This document shows, in pieces, positions 9,943 to 19,410 of a DNA stretch of 64,000 nt. Every line of letters starts with the position of its first letter. The stretch's first letter is position 1. The notes under the pieces are model-generated. The model was not told the DNA's origin, did no database searches, and saw only the letters and a list, made by a program, of their open reading frames with translations. The position numbers and the translations under genes are program-made. The stretch is from Arcobacter sp. CECT 8983 (GTDB lineage Bacteria; Campylobacterota; Campylobacteria; Campylobacterales; Arcobacteraceae), in the NCBI RefSeq assembly GCF_004118855.1, contig NZ_PDKF01000004.1:707604-771603 (forward strand). The letters run 5' to 3'.

Positions 9943-9948
9943 TATAAT
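9943..9948 (+). promoter_or_regulatory. Likely -10 box of the DASS transporter gene
   Basis: TATAAT preceded by TTTTTG lies 25 bp before the ATG at 9974, with AGGAG as ribosome-binding site in between. Placement fits a sigma-70 promoter with a short leader. Confidence 0.6.
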
Positions 9949-9973
9949 TATTGAACATTTAGGAGTACTATCA

Positions 9974-11308
9974 ATGAATAAAATATTATATTCTCTAGCT
10001 TTATCAATAATTGCTTTTGCTTTAGCTTCAATTAATTTTAATCTGCAACATTCAATTCTAGTTGGAATACTTGTTTTATTAGTTGCTTTATGGACAAATG
10101 AGGGTTTACCTTTAGGTGTAGTTTCTTTATTACCAATAATTTTATTTCCTTCTTTTGATATATTAAGCACAAATGAAACCGTATCTAATTATTCAAAATC
10201 CATTATTTTTCTATTTTTAGGTGGTTTTATGATTGCAATTGCAACTCAAAAAACTGAATTACATAAATACATAGCAAACAAACTTTTAAGTATTTTTCCA
10301 AGTACTACAAGGGGAATAATCTTTTCCTTAGCAGTTACATCTGCTTTTTTAAGTTCGCTTATTTCTAATACTACAACGGCACTTTTACTTATTCCAATTG
10401 CAATGTTTTTAACAAATGAAGCAGACTTAAAATTAAGATTTGTTCTTGCTATTGCATACGGAGCAAGTGTGGGGGGAATTGTAACTCCAATTGGAACTCC
10501 TCCAAATTTAATTCTTTTAGGATTTTTAGAGCAACACAATATTGAAACAATCTCTTTTGTAAATTGGATTTTCTTAACGGCTCCCTTGGCAGTAATAATG
10601 CTTATTCTAATACCTTTTATTTTATCATTAGGTGCAAAAGATATTGTATTAGACAAAGATATAGGAAAAGTTGTTACTTTAACAAGTGAACAAAAAAGAT
10701 TAGGAACTATTTTACTTACTTTAATAGTTTTACTTTTTGTAAACTCTAAAATTGAACCTTTTTATTCTGGACTTGGAATAAATGAAAAAGGAATATTATT
10801 AGGTTATGGTCTTTTAATGTTTGTTCCTAAATTAGGTTTTCTACAATGGGAAGATGCAAGAAAAATACCTTATGAGATAATTTTCTTATTTGGTGCAGGT
10901 TTTTCTATTGCAATGGCATTTTCTTCAACAGGCTTAGCTGAACAAATTGCAAGTTATTTATTAGCATTAACTTCTTTCCCTGTTATGTTACTTATTTTAT
11001 TAGTTGCTGCACTTGTAACTTTTACTACAGAAGTTACTTCAAATACAGCACTTATTTCTATTGCTTTACCAATAATTTATTCTTTAGGTGAAGCAGCCCA
11101 AGTTGATATTCAGTTGATTCTTTTTGTAGCTACAATTTGTGCTTCATATGCCTTTATGCTTCCTATTGCAACTCCACCTAATGCTATTGCGATGAGTAGT
11201 GGGGCAGTAAAAGTAAAAGATATGGCAAAGTATGGTTTTGTATTTAATTTATTAGGAATTTTGTCAATTACAATAGTTGCGTTAGTTTATTGGCAGTTTA
11301 TGATTTAA
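9974..11308 (+). CDS. DASS-family (SLC13-type) anion/dicarboxylate symporter
   Basis: The 444-residue, strongly hydrophobic protein has about eleven membrane segments and two signature loops of the divalent anion:sodium symporter family: LISNTTTALLLIPIA with VGGIVTPIGTPPNLI in the first half, and TSNTALISIALPI with LPIATPPNAIAMSSG in the second. Substrates of the family include C4-dicarboxylates, citrate and sulfate; the exact one cannot be read here. It stands alone between two chemoreceptor operons, with its own promoter and a downstream hairpin. Confidence 0.9.
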   Translation: MNKILYSLALSIIAFALASINFNLQHSILVGILVLLVALWTNEGLPLGVVSLLPIILFPSFDILSTNETVSNYSKSIIFLFLGGFMIAIATQKTELHKYIANKLLSIFPSTTRGIIFSLAVTSAFLSSLISNTTTALLLIPIAMFLTNEADLKLRFVLAIAYGASVGGIVTPIGTPPNLILLGFLEQHNIETISFVNWIFLTAPLAVIMLILIPFILSLGAKDIVLDKDIGKVVTLTSEQKRLGTILLTLIVLLFVNSKIEPFYSGLGINEKGILLGYGLLMFVPKLGFLQWEDARKIPYEIIFLFGAGFSIAMAFSSTGLAEQIASYLLALTSFPVMLLILLVAALVTFTTEVTSNTALISIALPIIYSLGEAAQVDIQLILFVATICASYAFMLPIATPPNAIAMSSGAVKVKDMAKYGFVFNLLGILSITIVALVYWQFMI

Positions 11309-11311
11309 AAG

Positions 11312-11330
11312 AAGACTCAAAGAGAGTCTT
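11312..11330. terminator. Bidirectional hairpin terminator
   Basis: AAGACTC and GAGTCTT form a 7-bp stem around AAAGA, followed by TCTTTT. It lies between the stop of the transporter and the stop of the convergent chemoreceptor. Confidence 0.75.
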
Positions 11331-11334
11331 TCTT

Positions 11335-13773
11335 TTAAAATGTTTCCCATTCATCATTTGAACTTGTATCTTTAAATGATTGGTTTTTTTCTACTTTAGA
11401 AGGAGCTTTTTTCGCTTCTGAATGATTAGTTTGTTTAGGTATAGATTCATTATTTTGATTAGAGTTTGTTTTTATCTCTTTTGTAATATCAATATTGTCT
11501 TTTCCTTCAAAATCTTTTTTATCAACTTCTGAAACAATCTCTCTTGCTAAAGAAGCTGTATTTGTAGCAATTTCTTGTGTTTCTGTTGCTACAGCTGCAT
11601 TTTTTTGAGTTTGTTGATCTAGTGAGTTAATAGCATCATTAATTTGAACTATTCCAGTTTCTTGTTCTTTAGAAGCATTAGAAACATCAGAAATAAGTTC
11701 AATAGTTTTATCAATGTTTGTATTTAAACTTGTATATCCTTTAATCATATTTCCTGCAATATTTTTACCTTCATTCGCTTTTATATTTGCATTTTCAACT
11801 AATTCTTTAATCTCTTTTGCTGCTTCAGCTGATCTTGAAGCTAAATTTCTAACTTCTTGTGCAACTACTGCAAAACCTTTTCCAGCTTCTCCTGCAGTTG
11901 CAGCTTCTACTGCTGCATTTAGTGAAAGAATATTTGTCTGGAATGCAATTTGGTCAATTACAGTAATTGCTTCATTAATAGATGTTACTTGATCATTAAT
12001 ATCATCCATAGCTACTGTTGTTTTTGTAGCTAATTCTTGACCTTCACTTGCAGAGTTTGTAACTTGTGTAGCAAACTCTGACATCTCTGCAACTTTTAAG
12101 CTTGTAGATTTAACGTTTCCAGTTATTTCTTCTAAGGCAGCAGCTGTTTCTTCTAAGCTTGCAGCAGCTTCATTTGAAGCTTGATTTAAAATATCAACAT
12201 TTTTTAAAAGTATATTTGAAGATTCATTTACAATAAGACCATTCTTTTTATTTTCAACCAACATTTGAGTAATAGACTCACCTAAAGAATTAACACCTGT
12301 TGCTAGTTTTTCTAGGTGTTCTTTAATTCCAGTAGTATTTACTCTACTTTTATAGTTGTAGTTAGAATATTGCGAGAATACTTCTAAAATATTATCAATA
12401 TTTTTTTCTATATTGTCAGCCATTTTATTTAGAACATCTCTTAGTTCATTTAATGCTGGGTTATTTACCTTCGTTGTTATTCTTTGGTTTAAATCCCCTT
12501 GTTCAAACTCTCCTAAAACTTTAATAGCTTCATCAATAATTGCACGGTCTTCTTCAATACCTCTTTGAGCTTTTTTGATATTTTCATTAACAACTTTAGA
12601 CATAAGACCTATTTCATCGAAGCTATCACTTTCAAGCTCTTTTACATTGTCAGCTTCTCTATTTATATAGTTGAAAAATCCAAGAAGTCCTTCTTGAAAA
12701 GATGTTAATCTTTTTACAATAACATTGTTAATGATTAAAATTGTTCCTACAATTACAAAACCTAAAACACCAAGTGATATGGCAATAATTAAATTTCTAA
12801 TTGCATTTGGAGTAATTAAAACTTCTGCTTCATCAATCTCTGAAAGAATTGCCCACTTAAAGTCTTGACCAATTTTAACTACAGAATATGCAGATAAAAC
12901 TGGATTATTATTATAATCCATAATAATTTCAGTATTCTCTTTTCCTTCAAGTGCATTTTTAGCTGCAACTGTATCAACTTTTGCTTTATTTGCAAATGAT
13001 GCTTTAAGTGAATACTCTTTTGGATTTAAGTAACTATCACTTCTCATAAGTAAGTCTTCACCTACAAGATAATCTTCTTGTGATTTACCATATCCTTCTC
13101 TAAATTGCATAATAGTATTAATAGCTCTATCACTAATTTGGAATACTAAAATAGCAATTATCTCTCCTTCATCACTAATAGGTGTACCTAAAAACATTGC
13201 AGGTGCATTATTGCTTGGTGCATAAGGTTGCATATCTATAAAAGTAGGTCTTTTATTTTCCATTGTTTGTCTATAAACTTTTCCAAGACCACTATGTTTT
13301 AAACTTCCATATTTTAAGTTAGCACCATAATCAGACTCTTTTGCTGCTGTATAAATTACATGTGAAGTTTTTGCATCAATTAAAAAGATATCATAATATC
13401 CATACTCTTTTAAATAGTATTGTATGAACTCCTCATGTTTTTGTGTTGCATCTTTAATAATAACTGAGTCAATAGGAAATTTACCTTTTTCATCAATATC
13501 AAGCATATCATAGGTATTTCTTAAATCATAAATAAGTTCAATAATATTGTAATTTTTTGAAAGTACATTAATATCACCAACTCTTTCTTTAAAAAAACTT
13601 GAAATCTGGTTTGATTTTGAATCCCTTGCAGCTGTAAGCATTGCATAGTTTTGGTTTAATAAACTCTCTTTTGCTTCTCTTACAGAAAAAGATGTAAGAA
13701 TAATAGTTAAAAAACTTAATGAAAAAACTATTAAGATAATAATTTTAGTTTTGATGGTAAATTTTTTTAGCAT
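11335..13773 (-). CDS. Methyl-accepting chemotaxis protein with periplasmic Cache sensor
   Basis: This 812-residue receptor has a first membrane helix at about 11-30, a large periplasmic domain to about 330 of double-Cache type ([47 protein letters not shown]), a second helix at about 331-352, HAMP-like helices and a full signalling hairpin. Cache domains typically bind amino or organic acids. I placed the start at the ATG at 13773 (MLKKFTIK) because GGAGA lies just before it; an ATG six codons earlier lacks such a site. The C-terminus has a long polar tail ending in DEWETF, perhaps a tether for CheR/CheB. Confidence 0.92.
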   Translation of the reverse strand: MLKKFTIKTKIIILIVFSLSFLTIILTSFSVREAKESLLNQNYAMLTAARDSKSNQISSFFKERVGDINVLSKNYNIIELIYDLRNTYDMLDIDEKGKFPIDSVIIKDATQKHEEFIQYYLKEYGYYDIFLIDAKTSHVIYTAAKESDYGANLKYGSLKHSGLGKVYRQTMENKRPTFIDMQPYAPSNNAPAMFLGTPISDEGEIIAILVFQISDRAINTIMQFREGYGKSQEDYLVGEDLLMRSDSYLNPKEYSLKASFANKAKVDTVAAKNALEGKENTEIIMDYNNNPVLSAYSVVKIGQDFKWAILSEIDEAEVLITPNAIRNLIIAISLGVLGFVIVGTILIINNVIVKRLTSFQEGLLGFFNYINREADNVKELESDSFDEIGLMSKVVNENIKKAQRGIEEDRAIIDEAIKVLGEFEQGDLNQRITTKVNNPALNELRDVLNKMADNIEKNIDNILEVFSQYSNYNYKSRVNTTGIKEHLEKLATGVNSLGESITQMLVENKKNGLIVNESSNILLKNVDILNQASNEAAASLEETAAALEEITGNVKSTSLKVAEMSEFATQVTNSASEGQELATKTTVAMDDINDQVTSINEAITVIDQIAFQTNILSLNAAVEAATAGEAGKGFAVVAQEVRNLASRSAEAAKEIKELVENANIKANEGKNIAGNMIKGYTSLNTNIDKTIELISDVSNASKEQETGIVQINDAINSLDQQTQKNAAVATETQEIATNTASLAREIVSEVDKKDFEGKDNIDITKEIKTNSNQNNESIPKQTNHSEAKKAPSKVEKNQSFKDTSSNDEWETF

Positions 13774-13855
13774 TTTGTCTCCTGTTACCAATATGTTACT
13801 ATTATATAATATTTAAATTACACATTTGTTTAAATATTATATATTATAAAATAAA

Positions 13856-15697
13856 TTAAGAAATAAATACTCTTCTATTTTCTTCTTTTTTAATTTCTGA
13901 AAAATTGTCTAAATAATCTAAGTAACTAATTAAATATTTTCTACTAATAGGAAACTTTTCTTTAAAATTTGAAATATCAATAAAGCCTTCATTTTTGATT
14001 ATGTTTTTCATTTCAAGAATGATTTTACTTAAACTTTGTGCATGAATAAAAATATTATGTTGTAATCTTATTACACTTTTTTTAGCGCATAAAGATTTTA
14101 AAATATTATCTCCAACTTTTCTATCAATATCAAGCTCATCATAAATATTATATGGAGCTGTAGGAGCAATATCCTCTTCTTCTAATCTTTTTAAGATGAT
14201 ATTTTCAAGTGTTTTTTTGAAATCTTCTTTTACATTTGAACTTTTATATAGTTTTCCATCTTGTATTAAGAATTTTTCTTCTACTAACTCAGTCATTACT
14301 GTTTGTATAAAACTTTCACTAGCCCATTTAAGTCTTAGTGCAATAGACGAAACAGAAAGTAGGGCATATTGATTCTTTTTATAAGTTGAGATGATAATAT
14401 CTTTTATAACTTGTTTTGTCTCTATAGGGTACAAAATAAGTGAATTTTCATCAATAAATACATTTTCTAAACTCTTTGCAAACTCTAAAGCCTTTTCATG
14501 ACTTAAAGCAAATCTTTGTGCAGATGAAACTAACCCTAGACCTTTTTTATGTGCTTCAAGTAAGATTCTATACGCTTTTTCAATTTCTTCTTTTTCTAAA
14601 GCTTCCAAAAGTTGTAGTTTTTGAGTTTTTTTCATGGGATCAATAATTGGATTTAATACAGTTGCTCCTGCAATAGTATCGTTTGATTGTCTGATAATAA
14701 TCTTCTCTTTATATATTGAAAAAATAGGTTCTAATAATGAAATTTGAGCAAAGCCTTTTGAAACCTCTACTTGTTCTGTAGAATTAAACAATAAAATTTT
14801 TGCTTCAACTTTTTTAGTTCCAATAAAGATAGAATAGTTTTGATTATGTTTAATTGTTTTATTTTTTAAACATTTAAAAGAGATATCAATTTTATCAAAG
14901 CCTCTTAAAAAACCTTTTTTAGATATTAAAAAACCTTTTTCTATATCTTTTGTATGTACATTGCTTAAGTTTATAGCAGTTCTATTTGAAATATTTGATA
15001 TTTCAGTATCTTCTCCATGAACTTGAAGCTTTTTTACTTTTGCTTCTTTTTTTATATCACAAATAAAAACTTTTTCATCTTTTTTTAGTGGTTTTCCTAA
15101 AACGGTTCCTGTAACAATAGTACCACTTCCTGCTGAAGAAAAGACTCTATCTATATAATATCTAAAGAAGTTTTCTTCTATTTTTGTACTTGCATCAAGT
15201 GTAAATAGTTTTTCCTTTAGTTCTTCAATTGAAGACTCATCGTAAATAGAAACTGCTTTTGAAAATAGTATATTGAAATCATACTCTTTTTCAATAAACT
15301 CTTCTATTTCTTCTTGATTATTTTTTAATGTAGCTTCATCTACTAAATCTTTTTTAGTAATAGCTAAAATAGCATTCTTAACTCCAAGAAGATTTAAAAT
15401 TTCAAGGTGTTCAATTGTTTGAGGCATAATTTTTTCTACTGCACTTACAACAATCATGACACTATCAAAAGAAAAAGCTCCTGCAATCATATTTTTCACT
15501 AATTTCTCATGTCCTGGAACATCAATAAAGGCAACATTTTTATCACCTTGACTTAAATTTGAAAAACTTAAATCAATGGTAATTCCTCTTTGTTTTTCTT
15601 CTTTTGTTGAATCACCTTCATAACCATTTAATGCTTTTATTAATGCAGTTTTACCATGGTCAATATGTCCACAAGTTCCAATAATATAGTTACTCAT
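13856..15697 (-). CDS. selB: Selenocysteine-specific elongation factor SelB
   Basis: The 613-residue GTPase delivers Sec-tRNA to UGA codons marked by a SECIS hairpin. GTPase motifs are GHIDHGKTALI, the switch I region KEEKQRGITIDLSF, DVPGHEKLVKNM and TKKD. Domains II/III follow, then C-terminal winged helices (about 430-613) that read the SECIS stem-loop. Length is normal for bacterial SelB. It overlaps selA by 8 bp and is translated from the same transcript. Two SECIS-marked genes, selD and fdhA, lie in this window. Confidence 0.96.
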   Translation of the reverse strand: MSNYIIGTCGHIDHGKTALIKALNGYEGDSTKEEKQRGITIDLSFSNLSQGDKNVAFIDVPGHEKLVKNMIAGAFSFDSVMIVVSAVEKIMPQTIEHLEILNLLGVKNAILAITKKDLVDEATLKNNQEEIEEFIEKEYDFNILFSKAVSIYDESSIEELKEKLFTLDASTKIEENFFRYYIDRVFSSAGSGTIVTGTVLGKPLKKDEKVFICDIKKEAKVKKLQVHGEDTEISNISNRTAINLSNVHTKDIEKGFLISKKGFLRGFDKIDISFKCLKNKTIKHNQNYSIFIGTKKVEAKILLFNSTEQVEVSKGFAQISLLEPIFSIYKEKIIIRQSNDTIAGATVLNPIIDPMKKTQKLQLLEALEKEEIEKAYRILLEAHKKGLGLVSSAQRFALSHEKALEFAKSLENVFIDENSLILYPIETKQVIKDIIISTYKKNQYALLSVSSIALRLKWASESFIQTVMTELVEEKFLIQDGKLYKSSNVKEDFKKTLENIILKRLEEEDIAPTAPYNIYDELDIDRKVGDNILKSLCAKKSVIRLQHNIFIHAQSLSKIILEMKNIIKNEGFIDISNFKEKFPISRKYLISYLDYLDNFSEIKKEENRRVFIS

Positions 15698-17039
15698 TTA
15701 TAATCTGTCCTATTTTTTCAATTAAAATATTTAAATCATCTTCTAAAATTGTTCTAAAATCCAATAAGAACTTTTCATTTTCAATTCTTCCAATGATATT
15801 GTTTTTTCTAAATAATTTTTCTATCTTGTTTGGTTTATAATCTTTAAATTCAATATTAAGAGCTATTGTAGGTATTTTTTTATTTGGTGTTGTTCCTCCA
15901 CCAATTACAGTTTTTGTTTCAATAGTCTCACAAATACAAAAAGAAGATATTTCTGCTTTTACTTTTTTCGCATTTATTTCTAACTCTTCAAGAGGTTTAA
16001 AAAGCATTTTAAGTGTAGGAATAGAAGCATACTCTTTTAAAAGAATTGATTTTACATTTTCTTCTAAAATAGCAAGGGTTAATTTATCAACTCTTAACAT
16101 CCTTAAAAGTTGATTTTTCTTTAATTGTTCAATATATTTTTTCTTTCCAACTATGATTCCAGCTTGAACTGAACCTAATAGTTTATCCCCTGAAAAGCTA
16201 AGTAAACTTGGGTTATGTTTCATATAATCTAGTACTGAAGGTTCAGACTCATTTAGTCCATAGGGTAAATCAACTAAATGTCCACTTCCCATATCATAAT
16301 AGTCAATGATCTCATTTTTTTGTGCAACTTCAATAATATCTTTAAAAGATACCTCTTGAGAAAAACCTTCAATAGAGTAGTTTGACTTATGTACTTTCAT
16401 TAACATTGAAGTATTTTCATTTATTGCGTTTTCATAATCTCTTAGGTGAGTTTTATTTGTAGTTCCAATCTCTTTTAAAATAGCTCCACTATTACTCATA
16501 ACATCAGGAACTCTAAAACTTCCACCTATCTCTACAAGTTCGCCTCTACTTACTGCTACTTCTTTTCCTTTTGCAAAAGTATTAAGGATTAAAAAAACGG
16601 CACTAGCGTTGTTGTTTACAATTAAAACATCTTCGCAACCAAGAAGTTCACAAAAAACTTTACTTATATGTGAATATCTTTCTCCTCTTTTCCCTTCTTT
16701 TAAATCATATTCTAAATTGTTGTATGAAGTTGCAATATCTTTTGCTTTATCAAAAATATTTTTATCTATAAGACTTCTTCCTAAGTTTGTATGAACAATT
16801 ACTCCAGTTGCATTTATAACTTTTTGAAGTGAGGGTTTTATAATAGTTTCATACTCTTTTAAAATATTTGATATTAATTGTTTTTCATCTATTAAATCAA
16901 TTTTTTTAGCTAAAATATTTTGTCTTAATTCTTCAATTTCTTTTTTTATAATTGAAGTAACTAAAGAGCTTGATAAATCTTTGAAAGTACCATTTGAGGC
17001 TAATTTATCAATTTTAGGAATAGATTTTAGTAAAGTCAT
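15690..17039 (-). CDS. selA: L-seryl-tRNA(Sec) selenium transferase SelA
   Basis: The 449-residue PLP enzyme converts Ser-tRNA(Sec) to Sec-tRNA(Sec) using selenophosphate. An N-terminal helical domain is followed by the aminotransferase fold: NATGVIVHTNLGRSL, NNNASAVFLIL, SRGELVEIGGSFRVPDVM and the PLP lysine in SFSGDKLLGS (Lys286). It is upstream of selB (8-bp overlap), and the tRNA-Sec gene lies directly upstream on the opposite strand, so selA and the tRNA are transcribed divergently from a 59-bp gap. Confidence 0.97.
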   Translation of the reverse strand: MTLLKSIPKIDKLASNGTFKDLSSSLVTSIIKKEIEELRQNILAKKIDLIDEKQLISNILKEYETIIKPSLQKVINATGVIVHTNLGRSLIDKNIFDKAKDIATSYNNLEYDLKEGKRGERYSHISKVFCELLGCEDVLIVNNNASAVFLILNTFAKGKEVAVSRGELVEIGGSFRVPDVMSNSGAILKEIGTTNKTHLRDYENAINENTSMLMKVHKSNYSIEGFSQEVSFKDIIEVAQKNEIIDYYDMGSGHLVDLPYGLNESEPSVLDYMKHNPSLLSFSGDKLLGSVQAGIIVGKKKYIEQLKKNQLLRMLRVDKLTLAILEENVKSILLKEYASIPTLKMLFKPLEELEINAKKVKAEISSFCICETIETKTVIGGGTTPNKKIPTIALNIEFKDYKPNKIEKLFRKNNIIGRIENEKFLLDFRTILEDDLNILIEKIGQIINE

Positions 17040-17098
17040 TTTTACCCTTTTAGAAATTTTTAATCTTTTTATTGTAGAATTTCAATCTAACTAAAGTT

Positions 17099-17198
17099 TG
17101 GGGGGTATGTGACCCTGGTGGGCACCGCAGGCTTCAACCCTGATCGGCGGTTTTTGTGTAAACGCCGCGGTAGGTTCGATTCCTACACCTTCTCGCCA
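17099..17198 (+). tRNA. selC: tRNA-Sec (anticodon UCA)
   Basis: The anticodon loop CTTCAAC carries UCA at 17134-17136. The long variable arm has a 5-bp stem CGGCG/CGCCG (17145-17149 with 17163-17167). The T arm is GTAGG-TTCGATT-CCTAC and CCA is encoded at 17196-17198. The D arm GTGACC/GGGCAC closes a short loop. The 3' acceptor strand (17187-17194) would pair with seven G plus T, but the run at 17100-17105 has only six G, leaving the first pair as U-C. A -10-like TGTAGAAT lies at 17073-17080. It is divergent from selA and convergent with selD. Confidence 0.93.
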
Positions 17199-17223
17199 AA
17201 CAATAATCATTTTTAAATCAAAA

Positions 17224-18258
17224 CTAATAAATTATAATTGGTGTTGCACCTCTAGGAATAACTTCACCTATGATTGTTGCATAGCCGTATGTTAGGTCTT
17301 CGACTCTTTTTACATACTCTTTAGCATCTTTTGGATCCATTGCAATTAAAAGTCCACCTGAAGTTTGTGCATCACAATACATTTGATAGCATTTATCAGT
17401 AGGACACATAATTGTTGTTTTATCTTCAAGATACTTCATATTTCTTTTTGTACCACCTGGAACAACTCCTTGTGCAGCAAACTCTTGGGCTTCAGGAGCT
17501 ACAGGAACAACTCCACAATGAATAGCAAAAGAGTTAAAAGAATTAGTTGCTTCTAAAGCATGCCCTAATAATCCAAACCCAGTAATATCAGTACAAGCAC
17601 TAACATCATAATCTCTTAAAAGTTTTGCTGGTAAATAGTTTAATGTCTCCATAATTTTTATAGCTTCATTTTTTGCACTATCGCTTATTAAATCTCTTTT
17701 TATAGCTGTTGTTAAAATTCCCATCCCTAAAGGTTTTGTAAGAACTAATACATGTCCAATTTTTGCAGTATTATTTCTTAATATTTTATCAGGATGTACT
17801 AATCCAGAAACTGATAAACCATAGTACATTTCAGGTGATTCAATTGTATGTCCACCCATAAGTAGCCCACCACATTCTTGAATCTTTTCATTTCCACCTT
17901 TTAACATTTCTCTTAAAACATCTGTACCATGGTTTTTTCTATCAAAACCTACAATATTTAAAGCAGTTTTAACTTCTGCTCCCATTGCAAAGGCATCAGA
18001 TAAAGAGTTTGCAGCAGCTATTTTCCCATAAATATATGGGTCATCTACAACTGGTGTAATAAAGTCTAATGTTTGAACTAGACCTTCTTCATCATTTAAT
18101 TTATATACAGATGCATCATCATTATTTTCAAATCCAACAAGCACTTTGTCATCATTAGGTACTAAACTACAAATTGTTTGTTTAAGGTCACCCGGACCCA
18201 TTTTTGCAGCTCAACCAGCAGCTTGTACGAATTTGGTTAATTTATATTCGTCACTCAT
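17224..18258 (-). CDS. selD: Selenophosphate synthetase SelD, a selenocysteine protein
   Basis: SelD makes selenophosphate from selenide and ATP. The real gene starts at the ATG at 18258 and reads through an in-frame TGA at 18211-18213, codon 16: KFVQAAG-Sec-AAKMGPGDL. This is the usual active-site loop of SelD, with Sec where other SelDs have Cys, so the product has 344 residues. Downstream motifs (VGFENNDDASVYKL, TPVVDDPYIYGKIAAANSLSDAFAMG, MGGHTIE, TDITGFGLLGHALE) are canonical. Reading from the internal ATG at 18201 would lose the catalytic loop. A SECIS hairpin follows the TGA. SelD therefore needs its own product to be made. Confidence 0.96.
18186..18213 (-). promoter_or_regulatory. Sec UGA codon and SECIS hairpin of selD
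   Basis: On the minus strand the TGA (18213-18211) is followed after 12 bases by the stem GGTC/GACC (18198-18195 with 18189-18186) closing the loop CGGGT. A short stem with a GU-containing apical loop at this distance is the usual bacterial SECIS form read by SelB. Confidence 0.82.
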
Positions 18259-18333
18259 AAAATATTCCTGTATTTTTGTATGGAGAAGTATAGATAAATA
18301 GTAGTTAAAAGTAAGTTCAATATATTTATGTAT

Positions 18334-18348
18334 ACCTATTCCATAGGT
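18334..18348. promoter_or_regulatory. Palindrome ACCTA-N5-TAGGT, selD-proximal copy
   Basis: ACCTAT-TCC-ATAGGT is a perfect 6-bp inverted repeat centred 83 bp upstream of the selD start. Half-sites and spacing equal those of the copy at 18470-18484, which suggests one dimeric regulator binding both. Confidence 0.6.
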
Positions 18349-18469
18349 TATATATTATAGATTTTACTTTCTTATTATTTAAAGCTAGTTTAAGTAAGGT
18401 AAAAATTTTTTTACTATTTAAGTTAATATTTATTTGTAGTTTAATATAGTTACGAAATCAAAAAGCATA

Positions 18470-18484
18470 ACCTAAGGTTTAGGT
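18470..18484. promoter_or_regulatory. Palindrome ACCTA-N5-TAGGT, transporter-proximal copy
   Basis: The perfect inverted repeat AACCTAA-GGT-TTAGGTT spans 18469-18485. Its core ACCTA-N5-TAGGT repeats the selD-proximal site. The centre lies 87 bp upstream of the transporter start. Confidence 0.6.
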
Positions 18485-18563
18485 TGGACATAAAAATTAA
18501 AATGCATGCAAATTAATTTATGACTACATATGCTTCAAATCAATTAAAAAATTTGGAGTACAA

Positions 18564-19409
18564 ATGAAGAAACTACTGTTTATTGCACTTTTATGTGTAA
18601 GTTCACTTTTTGCAAAAGACTTTGCATTTACGGCAATTCCTGATCAGGATGAAACTCAATTAAAAGAGAGATTCTCTTTATTAGCTGATTATTTATCAAA
18701 AGAATTAGATGTTAATGCTAAGTTTATCCCTGTAAAATCATATTCTGCATCAATTGCAGCTTTTAGAAACAATCAAGTTCAATTAGCGTGGTTTGGTGGT
18801 TTAAGTGGTGTTAGAGCAAGACTGATTGTTCCAAATGCTGTAGCAATTGCACAAGGTATTGAAGATACACAATTCCATTCATATATCATTGCAAACACTT
18901 CTACTGGTTTAGAAAAATCTGATTCTATTCCTACTGGTATTGAGGGTAAAACTTTTACTTTTGGTTCTAAAGGTTCTACATCTGGTAGATTAATGCCAGA
19001 ATATTTTATTAGACAAGCATTTAACAAAGCTCCTAATGATATATTTGAAAAAGTAGGATTCTCTGGAAATCACTCTAAAACAATTGCACTAGTACAAAGT
19101 GGTGCATATGAAGTGGGTGCTGTTAACTTTAAAGTTTGGGATAGAGAATTAAAAGAGGGTAAAATTGATACTTCTAAAGTAAAAGTACTTTACAAAACTC
19201 CTGCATATCCTGATTATCAATTCACTGCAAGAGGTGATTTAGATAAAACTTATGGTGAAGGTTTTACAAAAAAATTACAAGAAGCATTAATTGCTATTAA
19301 AGATGAAAAAATCTTAAATGCATTTCCAAGAAGTGGATTTATTAAAGCATCAAATAAAGATTTTGAGCCAGTATTAGAAACTGGTAGAAATATAGGACTT
19401 ATTGACTAA
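18564..19409 (+). CDS. Putative selenate (PhnD-like) ABC transporter binding protein
   Basis: This 281-residue periplasmic protein has a cleavable signal peptide (MKKLLFIALLCVSSLFA) and the fold signatures of the phosphonate/phosphite PhnD family (AIPDQDET, QLAWFGGLSGVRAR, GSTSGRLMPEYFI, VGAVNFKVWDR). A branch of this family found beside selD is annotated as putative selenate-binding protein. The position next to selD and selAB supports uptake of a selenium oxyanion. The ligand is inference; phosphonate or another oxyanion remains possible. No C-P lyase or phosphonatase gene is present. Confidence 0.8.
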   Translation: MKKLLFIALLCVSSLFAKDFAFTAIPDQDETQLKERFSLLADYLSKELDVNAKFIPVKSYSASIAAFRNNQVQLAWFGGLSGVRARLIVPNAVAIAQGIEDTQFHSYIIANTSTGLEKSDSIPTGIEGKTFTFGSKGSTSGRLMPEYFIRQAFNKAPNDIFEKVGFSGNHSKTIALVQSGAYEVGAVNFKVWDRELKEGKIDTSKVKVLYKTPAYPDYQFTARGDLDKTYGEGFTKKLQEALIAIKDEKILNAFPRSGFIKASNKDFEPVLETGRNIGLID

Positions 19410-19410
19410 T

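Larger units (their letters stand above)
18259..18563. other. Divergent regulatory region, selD / selenate transporter
   Basis: This 305-bp AT-rich gap separates the divergent starts of selD (18258) and the binding-protein gene (18564). I see no ORF or RNA gene in it. It holds two copies of the palindrome ACCTA-N5-TAGGT, one near each gene, -10-like sequences (TATATTATAG near 18349, TTAATATAGT near 18441) and the GGAG ribosome-binding site of the transporter. Confidence 0.7.

Noticed and set aside
10246-10656. Antisense open frame of 136 codons inside the DASS transporter gene
   Set aside because: It mirrors conserved membrane-protein codons and shows no family features or start signal.
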